Notes: generated from the sequence alone by a model not told the origin. Shown: positions 24,810 through 33,301, counted from the stretch's first letter. The stretch: DNA of 33,463 nt from Pseudomonas veronii (GCF_001439695.1 NZ_JYLL01000050.1:1-33463); one strand, 5' to 3'. Numbers and translations are program-made.

Positions 24810-26734
24810 GTAGTCGGCAGCTGTTAGAGCATCGCGAAAATACAAAAATTATTACGCTAAATGAGTTGGTTCAGGAGTTTTCCGAACCTGAGCGTTTGCG
24901 ATTGCAGCTGACCGTTAAGGTTAAAAAGAAGCCGTTAGATATTGGTAGTTTTGCATATCTCATTCGTGGTAAGAATAAAAGTGTTCATGATGATCGCGGG
25001 ACGCCATTGGTGATTGAGTCGTTCGTTGAAAGTCGTCGTGAGCTGATTGTGAGAGTTTTGGAGTCTTTTGTCGGTCTGCGTGATAAGTCAGTCTTGGCAA
25101 ATTTCTTCCATACCGAATATTTTATTGATTGGTTGAACGCTGAGGGTTACCGAGAAATATTTTCCAGTAGCGTGGATGCTCAAAAGGCATATCGAGATTA
25201 TACAGCGCATCTAAATCAAAAAATATCCGATAAAAAGCTGAAGCCCCGGACCGCGTCAAGCTACCAAACTAGAGCATCCAGCCTGATCAAATTACTTTAT
25301 CCAGATAATAGTGTCCATATTCTTGCTGGTGCAGTAAGGATTGTTCCAGATAGAGGTTCTGCAACAGCAGGCGCTGCTCATGTCGAGTTGTATAGAGATG
25401 TTTGCTTTGCCATTGCCCAGCAGTGCAGTGATTTTATCTTGAATAAAAAACCTTACCCGCTCGTGGTTGGAGTTAGAGATTATGAAGTTGTTATATTTCC
25501 GTCCAACCGAGGCGCGAGCAGCCCATTTAAGGATGCTGCTCCTTCATATAACTCAGCTGAGCGGCGAATTGCTACGGCCGAAGAATACTTCGCGGCCTTC
25601 GAGAGGCTTGGCCGAAAAAAGCCGAGAAATTATAATGTCGCGCGCGAACTAAGAAGCTCCCAGGCATCTTTGGATGCGGCTAATGAAGATGGGCGCAACT
25701 GGCATCGTCTTAATCTAGCGAGTCTTGCGGCGAAAGCCTATGCTATCCTTTTTTTTATGATTACAGGTGCCACTCCGGCTGAATTTGAGCAGTTTAGTTA
25801 CGAAGACGCACTCAAAGTTGAAAAGTCCCCTCTCAAGAAAGAGTTGTCGGCTGTGAAATTTCGGGCTGGCGGAAAGTCAACGCTTTACAACATTGGGCGG
25901 GGCTCGGGTTTGTCGCTGCTGAAAGAGTATTTAAAGCTGCGTGCGTGGATTTTGGATGGTGCGAGACATGAGCGACTATTCTTTGCAATGCCTACGTCTG
26001 GTCAGCTTAGAACTTGCAAAAGCTTTGGTGATCTTAACGTGACAAGCTCCTTAGAAAAATTTTATGAGTTTATTAGCGGGGTCTTTCTTGATCCGACTGT
26101 ACCAAGACTTTCAACTCGTAAAATACGCAAGCACAAAAGCACTGAAATGCACTCTGCACGTTTGTCGCCGTCCACTGTAGCGGCATCCCTCAATCACACC
26201 GAAGCGGTGAATCTTTCTACCTATGCAGAGGCAACACCTGAACAGCAGCAATCCGAGTTCAGCCTGTTTTGGGATGCAATACGCCACGCTGCTCATGTTG
26301 TGCGTGAGCGAAGCCGCAAGGCTGTAGCAAGTAGTGTCGCAATAGCGGCGGGTCACTGCGAGGATTTCAATAAGCCGACGTCTGCCACTGATGTGGGATT
26401 GATTATAGAGCCGAACTGCCGCACCCAATATGGTTGTTTGTACTGCGAAAACTATTTATGTCACGGCGATGAGGAGGATCTGCATAAAATTCTGAGTTTG
26501 CAATACGTGGTCAATGCCGTGCGTAAATCGGCCCCCGATGCAGCGCATACTGAGGCACTTTTCAAAGAGTTATCTATCCGGATCGAGTTTATAGTCGATG
26601 CTCTTAGTGAGCGCTCTAGCTCGGTGAAACAGACAGTCGAAAAGGTTAAAGCTAAGGTGTTTGAATACGGCGAGTTAACTAAGTTTTGGGAAGTCCGGTT
26701 GGGTCGCTATGAAAAAATGGGGATCGTATTTTGA
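24806..26734 (+). CDS. Tyrosine recombinase-like protein 2 (642 aa, catalytically degenerate)
   Basis: The middle protein of the recombinase operon, started by an ATG that overlaps the previous stop (ATGA). An N-terminal core-binding-like region (about 85-175) is followed by a divergent catalytic fold. The usual first arginine is replaced: FMITGATPAEFE has Thr323 where TG-x-R would be. The HxxR box is altered to STRKIRKHKS. His464 and Tyr473 (LNHTEAVNLSTYAEA) remain. A C-terminal cysteine cluster, Cys538-x5-Cys-x2-Cys547-x4-Cys552-His553, could bind zinc. It is probably a structural partner in a recombinase complex rather than an independent enzyme. Confidence 0.82.
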   Translation: MSSRQLLEHRENTKIITLNELVQEFSEPERLRLQLTVKVKKKPLDIGSFAYLIRGKNKSVHDDRGTPLVIESFVESRRELIVRVLESFVGLRDKSVLANFFHTEYFIDWLNAEGYREIFSSSVDAQKAYRDYTAHLNQKISDKKLKPRTASSYQTRASSLIKLLYPDNSVHILAGAVRIVPDRGSATAGAAHVELYRDVCFAIAQQCSDFILNKKPYPLVVGVRDYEVVIFPSNRGASSPFKDAAPSYNSAERRIATAEEYFAAFERLGRKKPRNYNVARELRSSQASLDAANEDGRNWHRLNLASLAAKAYAILFFMITGATPAEFEQFSYEDALKVEKSPLKKELSAVKFRAGGKSTLYNIGRGSGLSLLKEYLKLRAWILDGARHERLFFAMPTSGQLRTCKSFGDLNVTSSLEKFYEFISGVFLDPTVPRLSTRKIRKHKSTEMHSARLSPSTVAASLNHTEAVNLSTYAEATPEQQQSEFSLFWDAIRHAAHVVRERSRKAVASSVAIAAGHCEDFNKPTSATDVGLIIEPNCRTQYGCLYCENYLCHGDEEDLHKILSLQYVVNAVRKSAPDAAHTEALFKELSIRIEFIVDALSERSSSVKQTVEKVKAKVFEYGELTKFWEVRLGRYEKMGIVF

Positions 26735-28779
26735 GTGCTGCTGTTCAGTCGATAGGTAGTCTTTTTTCTAGCGGCCAGTTTCCAGTCACCAGCCAGCCAG
26801 ATAGTGCGGCTCAGCTGTATGGGAAGCCCGCGTCGGATTTTGTTATCTGTCGCACTGAGTATGGCAATGCAACGGCAGTGTACGGCGAGTCTGTATGGGA
26901 CTTTAACCCGTACAGGCTGAGTGCAAAAAAAATTGGCCGAATACGCTTCGATATGGTGTTCGGTGATTATGGTCATGATCAGCAAGCGCTGATCGAAGAA
27001 GCCAAATATCTTCTGTATTGTCTTATTTATTTCGCTGGCGGTGGGCGGATTGGTAAGCTGAGTGCATCTACGATTATTTCATATTGGGTTGTGCTGCGCA
27101 TCGCTATGAAGTTCTGCTATGCGCAGAAAAAGAAGTCAATGGTTGGTGTGCTGTCCTTGCAGCAGCTTTTTACCGTGCCTGTTTATCTAGCGGCTTTTGT
27201 TAGTGAAAGTAATTTTGACAAGACGGTTCTTAGTGGGATATTGCACGGATTGATTAGTGTGGGCGAGGAACGCCTAGGGTATGTTGTGCTGAATCCAAGA
27301 GTTTTTGATTTGAGAAGACCTGATTCTAAACAGCATCCGGTAATTCCGACACGCCTTTATTTGAATTTAATAAATATTTGTGGCGACCTGCTCGATCATC
27401 TTTACTTGGGTGTTGGGAATATTGATTCATTTATATCGTGCTTTGCTGATGAGTATTTCGGTCTTACTCCGCACCGTCAAAAATCTTTGGGGGTTGGTGG
27501 TAAGTCGCGCTATCGCCCCGGTATTCAGCAAGCAATAGAGGAATATGGTCTGGCTGCGGTTTTTGTCGGTGAGTTTGCCTGTTCCGAAAAGAGAAAGCTG
27601 CAGCGAGTCCTTCTCAAGATGCAGTATGTGGTGAGAATGGTGATACACCTATATACCGGCATGCGTGATCAAGAGGTGATGCGTATGTCTTATAACTGCT
27701 TATCTGATCAAGTCGTGAGATGTTCAGTGGTTGATGATCAAGGTTTTATGCGCGATCAACCGCAATCAGTACACATATTATCGACTACCACGAAGTTTAG
27801 CGGTTACAAGAAAGAAAGCGCATGGTTCGCGGCAGGCGAAGTCGTCAAGGCGGTCGAGGTTGGCCAGGCGATTTGTCGTGGTTTAGCCCGGCTCTATAGG
27901 ATTGAACTGGATGATCGTTGTCCGCTATTCATCAATCCGTCCGTCCTGTGTAAAACGAAGAATTGTGCAGAAGTTGGTGTAACAGACTTTACATTGAGAG
28001 CAACGATGGGCAGTGCTTTGAAATCCTTATCGATTCAATCAGAGGATTTACAAGAGTTGGCTCAGAGCGACCCTTCTCGTGACTTTTACAATGAGCCAGA
28101 TTTTGCAGTAGGCCAGCCCTGGCCGCTGACTAGCCATCAATTCCGACGTTCGTTGGCCTTCTATGGAAGCAGTAGCGGCTTTCTCTCGCTACCGACTCTG
28201 CGAGCGCAGTTCAAGCATATGACCATTCAGATGGCGCGCTATTATGCGAATGGCTTTGATAACTTGCGCACCATTTTTGGCTACTATGACGAGAAGAAAA
28301 TAGACTTCGTGCTACCATATAACCACTTTGCTTTCGAGTTCCAGATGGCCATGCCGATGTCGGTGGCCAATCAGTTGATTGCAGATCTGCTGTTCAAAGA
28401 AGAACCGCTGTTTGGTGGCACCGGTTCATACATGCAGAGGCAGAAAGAACGTGTTGAAGCTGGCGAGATAAAGATTGAAGATATTCGTGCCGATACAGAG
28501 CTTCGGGTGAAGAACGGTGCAATTAGCTATCGGCCAACGCTACTCGGTGGTTGCACCAAGGTGGGCCGCTGCGATTCCTTCATGCTCGGTGACTATACTG
28601 AATGTTTGTCCTGCGAGGGTGCGATTATCAAGCCCTCCAGGTTAAGTGCGGCCATTGAGGATGCGAAAAACGAGTTGTCAAACTACGCAGAAGACTCAGG
28701 CGAATATCAAATTGTGAAGGGCGATATTGAGCGCCTAATGGTTTTCAAGACTCGCCTGATCGACACTGTGGAGCTTTAG
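26731..28779 (+). CDS. Tyrosine recombinase 3 of the island (682 aa)
   Basis: Large recombinase with the catalytic set Arg312 (LYTGMRDQEVMRM), His469-x-x-Arg472 (TSHQFRRSLAFYG), His496 (FKHMTIQMARYYANG) and Tyr504/Tyr505. It ends with a cysteine cluster Cys608-x5-Cys614-x10-Cys625-x2-Cys628. The start chosen is a TTG overlapping the upstream stop (TTGA), with GGGGAT about 8 bases before it. The next in-frame ATG would remove about 74 residues. It lies third in the overlapping operon and is likely a second active subunit. Confidence 0.85.
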   Translation: MSAAVQSIGSLFSSGQFPVTSQPDSAAQLYGKPASDFVICRTEYGNATAVYGESVWDFNPYRLSAKKIGRIRFDMVFGDYGHDQQALIEEAKYLLYCLIYFAGGGRIGKLSASTIISYWVVLRIAMKFCYAQKKKSMVGVLSLQQLFTVPVYLAAFVSESNFDKTVLSGILHGLISVGEERLGYVVLNPRVFDLRRPDSKQHPVIPTRLYLNLINICGDLLDHLYLGVGNIDSFISCFADEYFGLTPHRQKSLGVGGKSRYRPGIQQAIEEYGLAAVFVGEFACSEKRKLQRVLLKMQYVVRMVIHLYTGMRDQEVMRMSYNCLSDQVVRCSVVDDQGFMRDQPQSVHILSTTTKFSGYKKESAWFAAGEVVKAVEVGQAICRGLARLYRIELDDRCPLFINPSVLCKTKNCAEVGVTDFTLRATMGSALKSLSIQSEDLQELAQSDPSRDFYNEPDFAVGQPWPLTSHQFRRSLAFYGSSSGFLSLPTLRAQFKHMTIQMARYYANGFDNLRTIFGYYDEKKIDFVLPYNHFAFEFQMAMPMSVANQLIADLLFKEEPLFGGTGSYMQRQKERVEAGEIKIEDIRADTELRVKNGAISYRPTLLGGCTKVGRCDSFMLGDYTECLSCEGAIIKPSRLSAAIEDAKNELSNYAEDSGEYQIVKGDIERLMVFKTRLIDTVEL

Positions 28780-28781
28780 TC

Positions 28782-29210
28782 ATGAAGTCTGGTGAAGGAA
28801 TAAGCAAGGGGGTTGGTGCCTGTCAGGAAGCTTTGCAGCGCCTTCTCGATGGGAAGCCTTTTATGCCCGAGCATGTAGGGCTAGACCTATCCAAACTTAC
28901 CGCGAGCATCGTCAGTCATGAGGCTGGATTTGACCGTGGTTATCTGAAAAAGTCTCGCAAAACACATTTGCCATTACTCGCAAAGATCGAGGCTTGTCGT
29001 GCTGAGGCTGACAAGGGCTGCGGCTCATCAAGTGGTAAAAGCATTAAACGTTTAGCAGATAAAGTTTTGTTTTTAGAAAAAGAGCTGGCGATGGTCAGTT
29101 CGCAGCGTGATCGAGCGCTTACACAGAACCTCCAGCTATGGGCGCGCGTGAGAGAACTGGAACTAGCTGAGCGTCAGAACAAGTCACGCCGGGTTCGGCT
29201 ACATCATTGA
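28782..29210 (+). CDS. TnpC-like small accessory protein of the recombinase operon
   Basis: 142 aa, starting two bases after the stop of recombinase 3. The middle part, HEAGFDRGYLKKSRKTHLPLL, looks like a helix-turn-helix recognition segment. The C-terminal half (about 85-135) is a charged coiled coil (KVLFLEKELAMVSSQRDRAL). Small HTH/coiled-coil proteins of this kind close the Tn554-type tnpA-tnpB-tnpC operons and the multi-recombinase trios. The role in integration is inferred from position. No sequence-specific function is known to me. Confidence 0.75.
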   Translation: MKSGEGISKGVGACQEALQRLLDGKPFMPEHVGLDLSKLTASIVSHEAGFDRGYLKKSRKTHLPLLAKIEACRAEADKGCGSSSGKSIKRLADKVLFLEKELAMVSSQRDRALTQNLQLWARVRELELAERQNKSRRVRLHH

Positions 29211-29342
29211 TAGATTTACGCCTCCTCGACAGCATCACAAGCGTCGGGGAATGTTCTAGCTAGTAGTCTGGATAATGAGGTTAGGGCCGACAGCATTAAT
29301 GCAATTTCAAGCCTTCTTGAGCGCCAGCGTCGATCAGGTGGG

Positions 29343-29564
29343 CTAAAGCTCTGACGCCTGAGGCAGTAGGCCGCATGGATCGCATGCAAGCACGCTTGCG
29401 ATGCGATACAGCTTCTCGACGGTGATGTTGACCTCGCCACGTTCGATCCGCCCTACGTAGCTGCGGTCGATATTGCACGCCAGCGCCAGTGCATCCTGGG
29501 AAATCCGGCAGGCCTTCCTCTGCACTCGGATGCGTTCCCCTAACGCTTTCGCCAACTTATCCAT
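29343..29564 (-). CDS. XRE-family helix-turn-helix regulator
   Basis: 73-aa protein that is almost entirely one Cro/C1-type HTH domain: LGERIRVQRKACRISQDALA, LACNIDRSYVGRIERGEVNIT, then VEKLYRIASVLACDP. The size and shape match restriction-modification controller (C) proteins and repressors of mobile-element cargo. It is transcribed away from the winged-helix/helicase genes across a 104-bp gap that holds two palindromes at the promoter, so it probably represses that operon and possibly itself. Confidence 0.88.
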   Translation of the reverse strand: MDKLAKALGERIRVQRKACRISQDALALACNIDRSYVGRIERGEVNITVEKLYRIASVLACDPCGLLPQASEL

Positions 29565-29597
29565 GACCGTCTCAATTCAACTTGAGGCGGCACTATC

Positions 29598-29635
29598 GTG
29601 CGTTTGCGGACGCACAGGCCACGGATTATAATCCG
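29598..29635 (+). promoter_or_regulatory. Promoter of the helicase module with two palindromic operators
   Basis: -35 TTGCGG (29604-29609) and -10 TATAAT (29627-29632) are 17 bases apart. The -35 is exactly the loop between GTGCGT (29598-29603) and ACGCAC (29610-29615). The -10 lies in the perfect palindrome CGGATTATAATCCG (29622-29635). The likely ligand is the divergent XRE protein. Confidence 0.75.
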
Positions 29636-29668
29636 CATTTCTTTCGCGCTAACTCTTCTGGTGCCTCA

Positions 29669-30247
29669 ATGAAATCGGCCTCGTTTATCTTCGACAGGCG
29701 TCTGTATGAGCTGCTTCAGGAGCCAGGGCGTACAACCTTTACGACCCGTGAACTGCGCGATGCCTATGCTGCTCGCCTGAATGGCACACATTTCCGTATC
29801 GCCGATGTGCGACGCTATGTGTATGAGCAGATCCGTCGACTAGTGCGCGCGGGCTGGGTTGCACTGGACGAGGACCGTCGTGTCCGAGGACAGGTCTACC
29901 ACCTGCAGCCGATTCCGGCACACCTACAACTGGAACTGATCGACAACGGTTTTGAGAGCAGCCTTATGGCTGCCGGAGTGCCCGAACCAGACACGGCGGT
30001 ACGCGACGTGGAGGCTTTGCCGGCCAATACGGATTTGCAGTTGGAGGCGCTCCACAAGGAAATCCGCTTGGACTTTCTCACTTCAATGGGCGAGGCAGAG
30101 CGATTCAAGCTGCTTCTGGACGAGATGCCGCATTTGCGCGACAAGGTTGAAGGCGATTACCTGGAGGCCAGGGATCGCAGTTCTCGCCTTCTGGGCCATT
30201 TACGCGCCATAGAAAAGACCCTCAAAACGCTCGCAGCGCCACGATGA
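29669..30247 (+). CDS. Uncharacterised winged-helix-like partner of the helicase
   Basis: 192 aa from the ATG at 29669; the longer frame to 29582 would run through the promoter. Residues 1-80 look like a winged helix (FTTRELRDAYAARL, then VRRYVYEQIRRLVRAGWVAL and a wing around DEDRRVRGQVYHLQ). After a linker, residues 120-190 are mainly charged helix and possibly coiled coil (GEAERFKLLLDEMPHLRDKVEGD region). No catalytic motif is visible. Its TGA overlaps the helicase ATG (ATGA), indicating coupled translation and a joint function. I do not recognise the family. Confidence 0.8.
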   Translation: MKSASFIFDRRLYELLQEPGRTTFTTRELRDAYAARLNGTHFRIADVRRYVYEQIRRLVRAGWVALDEDRRVRGQVYHLQPIPAHLQLELIDNGFESSLMAAGVPEPDTAVRDVEALPANTDLQLEALHKEIRLDFLTSMGEAERFKLLLDEMPHLRDKVEGDYLEARDRSSRLLGHLRAIEKTLKTLAAPR

Positions 30248-31644
30248 GCAGATCGCTACGCAGCTGGCAGAACAGCTGCATCACCAAGGCGTTGGAGCAC
30301 CTTACCGTCACGCAGCACTTCTTCTGCCAGGCAACGCCGGGAGCCGGGAAGACGCGCATGGCCGCGGAGCTGACCAGCCGACTGCTTCAGCAGGACAGAA
30401 TTGACCTGGTGCTGTGCTTTGCGCCGTCCTGCCAGGTCGTGGAGGGTTTTCGTTCGACTTTTTCGGAAGTGCTAGGCAGACGTCTCGATGGCCAGATGGG
30501 TGCCGTGGGGGCGGCCTATACCTATCAGGCCATGGAATACCGTGATGAGGGATTCTGGCAGCTTCTTGATGACTACCGGGTGCTTGTGGTCTTCGATGAA
30601 ATCCACCATTGCGCCGGCCACGATCCGCTCCTCAGCAATGCCTGGGGGCAGCAGATACTGCACCGGATACAGGATCGCGCTGTCTTCACGTTGGCCCTGT
30701 CTGGCACGCCCTGGCGTTCGGACGACAAGGCCATTGCCTTGGCTCGCTATTCGTCGCCCGAAGGGCATTTGATCTGCGATTACCGCTATGGCTTGAAAGA
30801 CGCCATTGCCGACGGCGTGTGCCGATCCCCTCGCATTGTGTTGCTCGATAATCAGAAGGTGAAACTCACTGAAGAACTTGGCGCGGATAGCTCCGTCAGG
30901 CTGTTTCCCAGCATCGCCAAGCTTTTGGGGGAGTCACCTGTCACCTATGAGGAACTGCTGCGCCATGACGACGTGATCAATCCAATCCTCGACCTTGGCT
31001 ACAGCAAGCTCAACGAGCTACGCCAGATCAAGCCTGATGCCGCCGGCTTGGTGGTGGCTACCGACATCGAACACGCTCAGCAAATAGCCCAGGCTCTGGA
31101 AACAATGGGTGAAGAGTGCCGTATCGTGACCAACAAAACCCCGGATGCGCAGCAAGTGATCAATGCATTCCGCAGCAACACCTGCCGCTGGATTGTCGCC
31201 GTAGGAATGATCAGCGAAGGCACCGACATTCCACGCCTGCAAGTGTGCTGCTATCTCAGCCGTATCCGCACCGAACTGCATTACCGGCAAGTGCTGGGAC
31301 GGGTACTGCGACGCACAGGTGAATCGGATGACCAGGCTTGGCTATTCATGCTGGCAGAACCGAAGCTTCAGGGCTTTGCGGAGCGAATTGCAGATGACTT
31401 GCCGGATGACCTGGCCGTTTTGAGAGATGTGCAGATGCCTGGATTTAATCCAGACTCAAGGCCTGAACCGATGGGTGCTTCGGGCCATGTCAAGGGTATC
31501 GGCGATGCTGGGTTAGGTGGCGCAGAACCTGGTATTGGGTCGCAGGCTACGAACATCATTTCGCTGGGTGGCTTTGCAAATGAGCCCGCTTACCAGGTCA
31601 GCTTTTCCCAGCATTACCGGCAGCAGCTACTGGCTTGTTTCTGA
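30244..31644 (+). CDS. Superfamily 2 DEAD/DEAH-box (ResIII-like) helicase
   Basis: 466 aa with both RecA-like domains. Motif I is TPGAGKT (Lys36); motif II is FDEIHH (Asp118-Glu119-Ile-His121); motif III is SGTPWR (153-158). Motif V is GMISEGTDIP (321-330) and motif VI is QVLGRVLRR (349-357). A C-terminal tail of about 80 residues, rich in Gly and Pro, has no recognised domain and no nuclease motif. The protein resembles the translocase half of type III restriction enzymes and helicases of several anti-phage systems. Coupling to a DNA-binding-like partner under an XRE repressor suggests a two-component defence or element-control system. The function is inferred from context only. Confidence 0.85.
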   Translation: MSRSLRSWQNSCITKALEHLTVTQHFFCQATPGAGKTRMAAELTSRLLQQDRIDLVLCFAPSCQVVEGFRSTFSEVLGRRLDGQMGAVGAAYTYQAMEYRDEGFWQLLDDYRVLVVFDEIHHCAGHDPLLSNAWGQQILHRIQDRAVFTLALSGTPWRSDDKAIALARYSSPEGHLICDYRYGLKDAIADGVCRSPRIVLLDNQKVKLTEELGADSSVRLFPSIAKLLGESPVTYEELLRHDDVINPILDLGYSKLNELRQIKPDAAGLVVATDIEHAQQIAQALETMGEECRIVTNKTPDAQQVINAFRSNTCRWIVAVGMISEGTDIPRLQVCCYLSRIRTELHYRQVLGRVLRRTGESDDQAWLFMLAEPKLQGFAERIADDLPDDLAVLRDVQMPGFNPDSRPEPMGASGHVKGIGDAGLGGAEPGIGSQATNIISLGGFANEPAYQVSFSQHYRQQLLACF

Positions 31645-31734
31645 TGCTCAGCCAGTCGAGGCTGCTCGAATGATGCCGGTGTGCATGAATCCATAACCGG
31701 CCGGTGCCGCGTGGAACGTAATCGTGAGGTGCGT

Positions 31735-32037
31735 ATGGAGGTTAGGTCGCAGGCATTGGTCGATGTCGTTGAGGATGTGATCTGCGACGTGTGCCGCTCT
31801 GGAACTCGTATCCCTGGCTATGGCCTTCAATACGGCAAGCTTGAAGCCCAATGGGGATATGGATCACAGCATGACGGAAAGCACTATCGGGTGCATCTCT
31901 GCGAGCCCTGCTTTTTCAGGGTGCTGAGTGGATTGCGTCGGGAGTGTATGGTCAATGGCATGTTCGATGATGAGCAGCCATTTTCCTCTGAGGATTTTGG
32001 CTTGGTCAGCAAGGGTAACTACTGGGAAAAGAGCTGA
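31735..32037 (+). CDS. CxxC/CxxC small protein (possible zinc ribbon)
   Basis: 100 aa from the ATG at 31735, preceded by GTGAGGTG. An upstream GTG at 31681 is the alternative start. Two cysteine pairs, CDVC and CEPC, flank a segment rich in Gly, Tyr and Trp (GYGLQYGKLEAQWGYGSQHDG). Together they probably form a single four-cysteine zinc site. Proteins of this look occur in accessory regions of Proteobacteria; the function is unknown. Its TGA overlaps the ATG of the next gene (TGATG), so the two are likely coupled. Confidence 0.75.
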   Translation: MEVRSQALVDVVEDVICDVCRSGTRIPGYGLQYGKLEAQWGYGSQHDGKHYRVHLCEPCFFRVLSGLRRECMVNGMFDDEQPFSSEDFGLVSKGNYWEKS

Positions 32038-32531
32038 TGACAGGACTGCGGCTGAGCGATCTTCTTGAACCCGTCATGCAGCTTGCTTACGAAGCAGGCC
32101 TACTTATTGAGTCAGAGCTTAATAGACCAGACGGCCCAAGGGGCAGTGGCTTTAAGGCAGACGTCGATGTTGAAATCGAGGTACTTCTGCGACAGCGACT
32201 GAAGCACATCCTTAATTGCGATTTTGTCGGAGAAGAAACGGGCTGCGAGCTATCAGGCCACCCATTTAGTTGGGTTGTTGACCCCAATGATGGAACAGGC
32301 GACTTCCTCAATCGTCGGCCGGGCTCTGCCATTTCTATCGGATTGCTGCATAACGCAACGCCAGTGCTGGGCGTGGTTTACGCCCCCGTCACGCCTAGTG
32401 GTCCTGACTGCATAGCATGGGCTGAGGGTGCACCGGCTTTACTGCGTAATGGTCGTCCCGTGAATAATGACCTGCAATCTGCGATCTTGGGTAAGCGTCC
32501 AGCCAAGTCACCTTCCGAACTCCAGCATTAA
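32037..32531 (+). pseudogene. Inositol-monophosphatase-family (CysQ-like) gene truncated by IS66
   Basis: The first 151 codons belong to a Mg2+-dependent sugar/nucleotide phosphatase of the IMPase/CysQ family. Metal-site residues Glu66-Glu67 (FVGEETG) and the DPxDGT motif Asp82-Pro-Asn-Asp85-Gly-Thr (WVVDPNDGTGDF) are present, followed by SISIGLL-like and LGVVYAPV strands. At 32491 the sequence switches to the IS66 end and the frame stops at 32531. The C-terminal half is missing, with its last metal-binding Asp (the WDxAAG region), so the product should be inactive. Substrate unknown; relatives hydrolyse pAp, inositol phosphates or fructose bisphosphate. Confidence 0.82.
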
Positions 32532-32590
32532 GGGCGATGGTGTCCGCGTATTTTTAAGCGGACGCGTTCGTCCTTAACGTTAGGATTTCC

Positions 32591-32908
32591 ATGCGCCAAC
32601 GAAGCTCTTACCCCGAACCGTTCAAGGTCCAGGTCGTTCAGGAATGCCTACAACCGGGTGCGACCGTCTCCAGCGTTGCCATCCGCCATGGCATCAACGC
32701 CAACGTCATTCGAAAATGGCTACCGCTTTACCGAGATCAGCTACCCGCGGCGTTGCCGGCGTTCGTTCCATTGAGGGCTACGCCCAAACGGCCGACTGCA
32801 GGATCGGTGATTATTGAGCTATCGCTTGGCGAGCAGTCAGTCACAGTGAAATGGCCAGTGTCCGATCCTGACGGCTGCGCCCGCTTTGTCCGGGGGCTTG
32901 CCCCGTGA
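32591..32908 (+). CDS. tnpA: IS66 accessory protein TnpA
   Basis: 105 aa. The N-terminal helix-turn-helix of the IS3/IS66 OrfA type is clear (YPEPFKVQVVQECLQPGATV, then SVAIRHGINANVIRKWLPLYR). In IS66 elements this small protein is needed together with TnpB for transposition by TnpC. Its stop overlaps the GTG start of tnpB (GTGA). Confidence 0.88.
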   Translation: MRQRSSYPEPFKVQVVQECLQPGATVSSVAIRHGINANVIRKWLPLYRDQLPAALPAFVPLRATPKRPTAGSVIIELSLGEQSVTVKWPVSDPDGCARFVRGLAP

Positions 32909-33240
32909 TCCGCATCGATAGCATCTGGCTTGCCACTGAGCCGATGGACATGCGCGCCGGCACCGAGACCGCATTGGCCCGTGTAGTGGAGGTATTCGGT
33001 GCGGCGAAGCCGCACTGTGCTTATCTGTTCGCCAACCGCCGCGCCAACCGCATGAAAGTGTTGGTGCATGACGGTGTAGGGATCTGGCTGGCCGCGCGGC
33101 GATTGAACCAGGGCAAGTTTCACTGGCCAGGCATCCACCGCGGCTCGGAAGTTGAACTCGACACCGAGCAGCTTCAGGCTTTGGTGCTCGGTTTACCTTG
33201 GCAGCGGGTTGGTGCAGCCGGTGCGATCACAGTGCTGTAG
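32905..33240 (+). CDS. tnpB: IS66 accessory protein TnpB
   Basis: 111 aa with a GTG start overlapping the tnpA stop. It has the characteristic IS66 Orf2 signature: PMDMRAGTETALARV, then YLFANRRANRMKVLVHDG and GIWLAARRLNQGKFHWP. The gene is complete. Its biochemical role in IS66 transposition is not defined. Confidence 0.93.
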   Translation: MIRIDSIWLATEPMDMRAGTETALARVVEVFGAAKPHCAYLFANRRANRMKVLVHDGVGIWLAARRLNQGKFHWPGIHRGSEVELDTEQLQALVLGLPWQRVGAAGAITVL

Positions 33241-33301
33241 CGCCGGCCATTAGCCCATCGCTTTATCTGCGCTGATCGCCTGCTCTGGCACAATCAGCGG
33301 C

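Noticed and set aside
32889..32904. GGGGGCTTGCCCC inside IS66 tnpA resembles a REP core
   Set aside because: It lies in coding sequence, lacks the GTGGGAG arm and partner, and is explained by the codons of the TnpA C-terminus.
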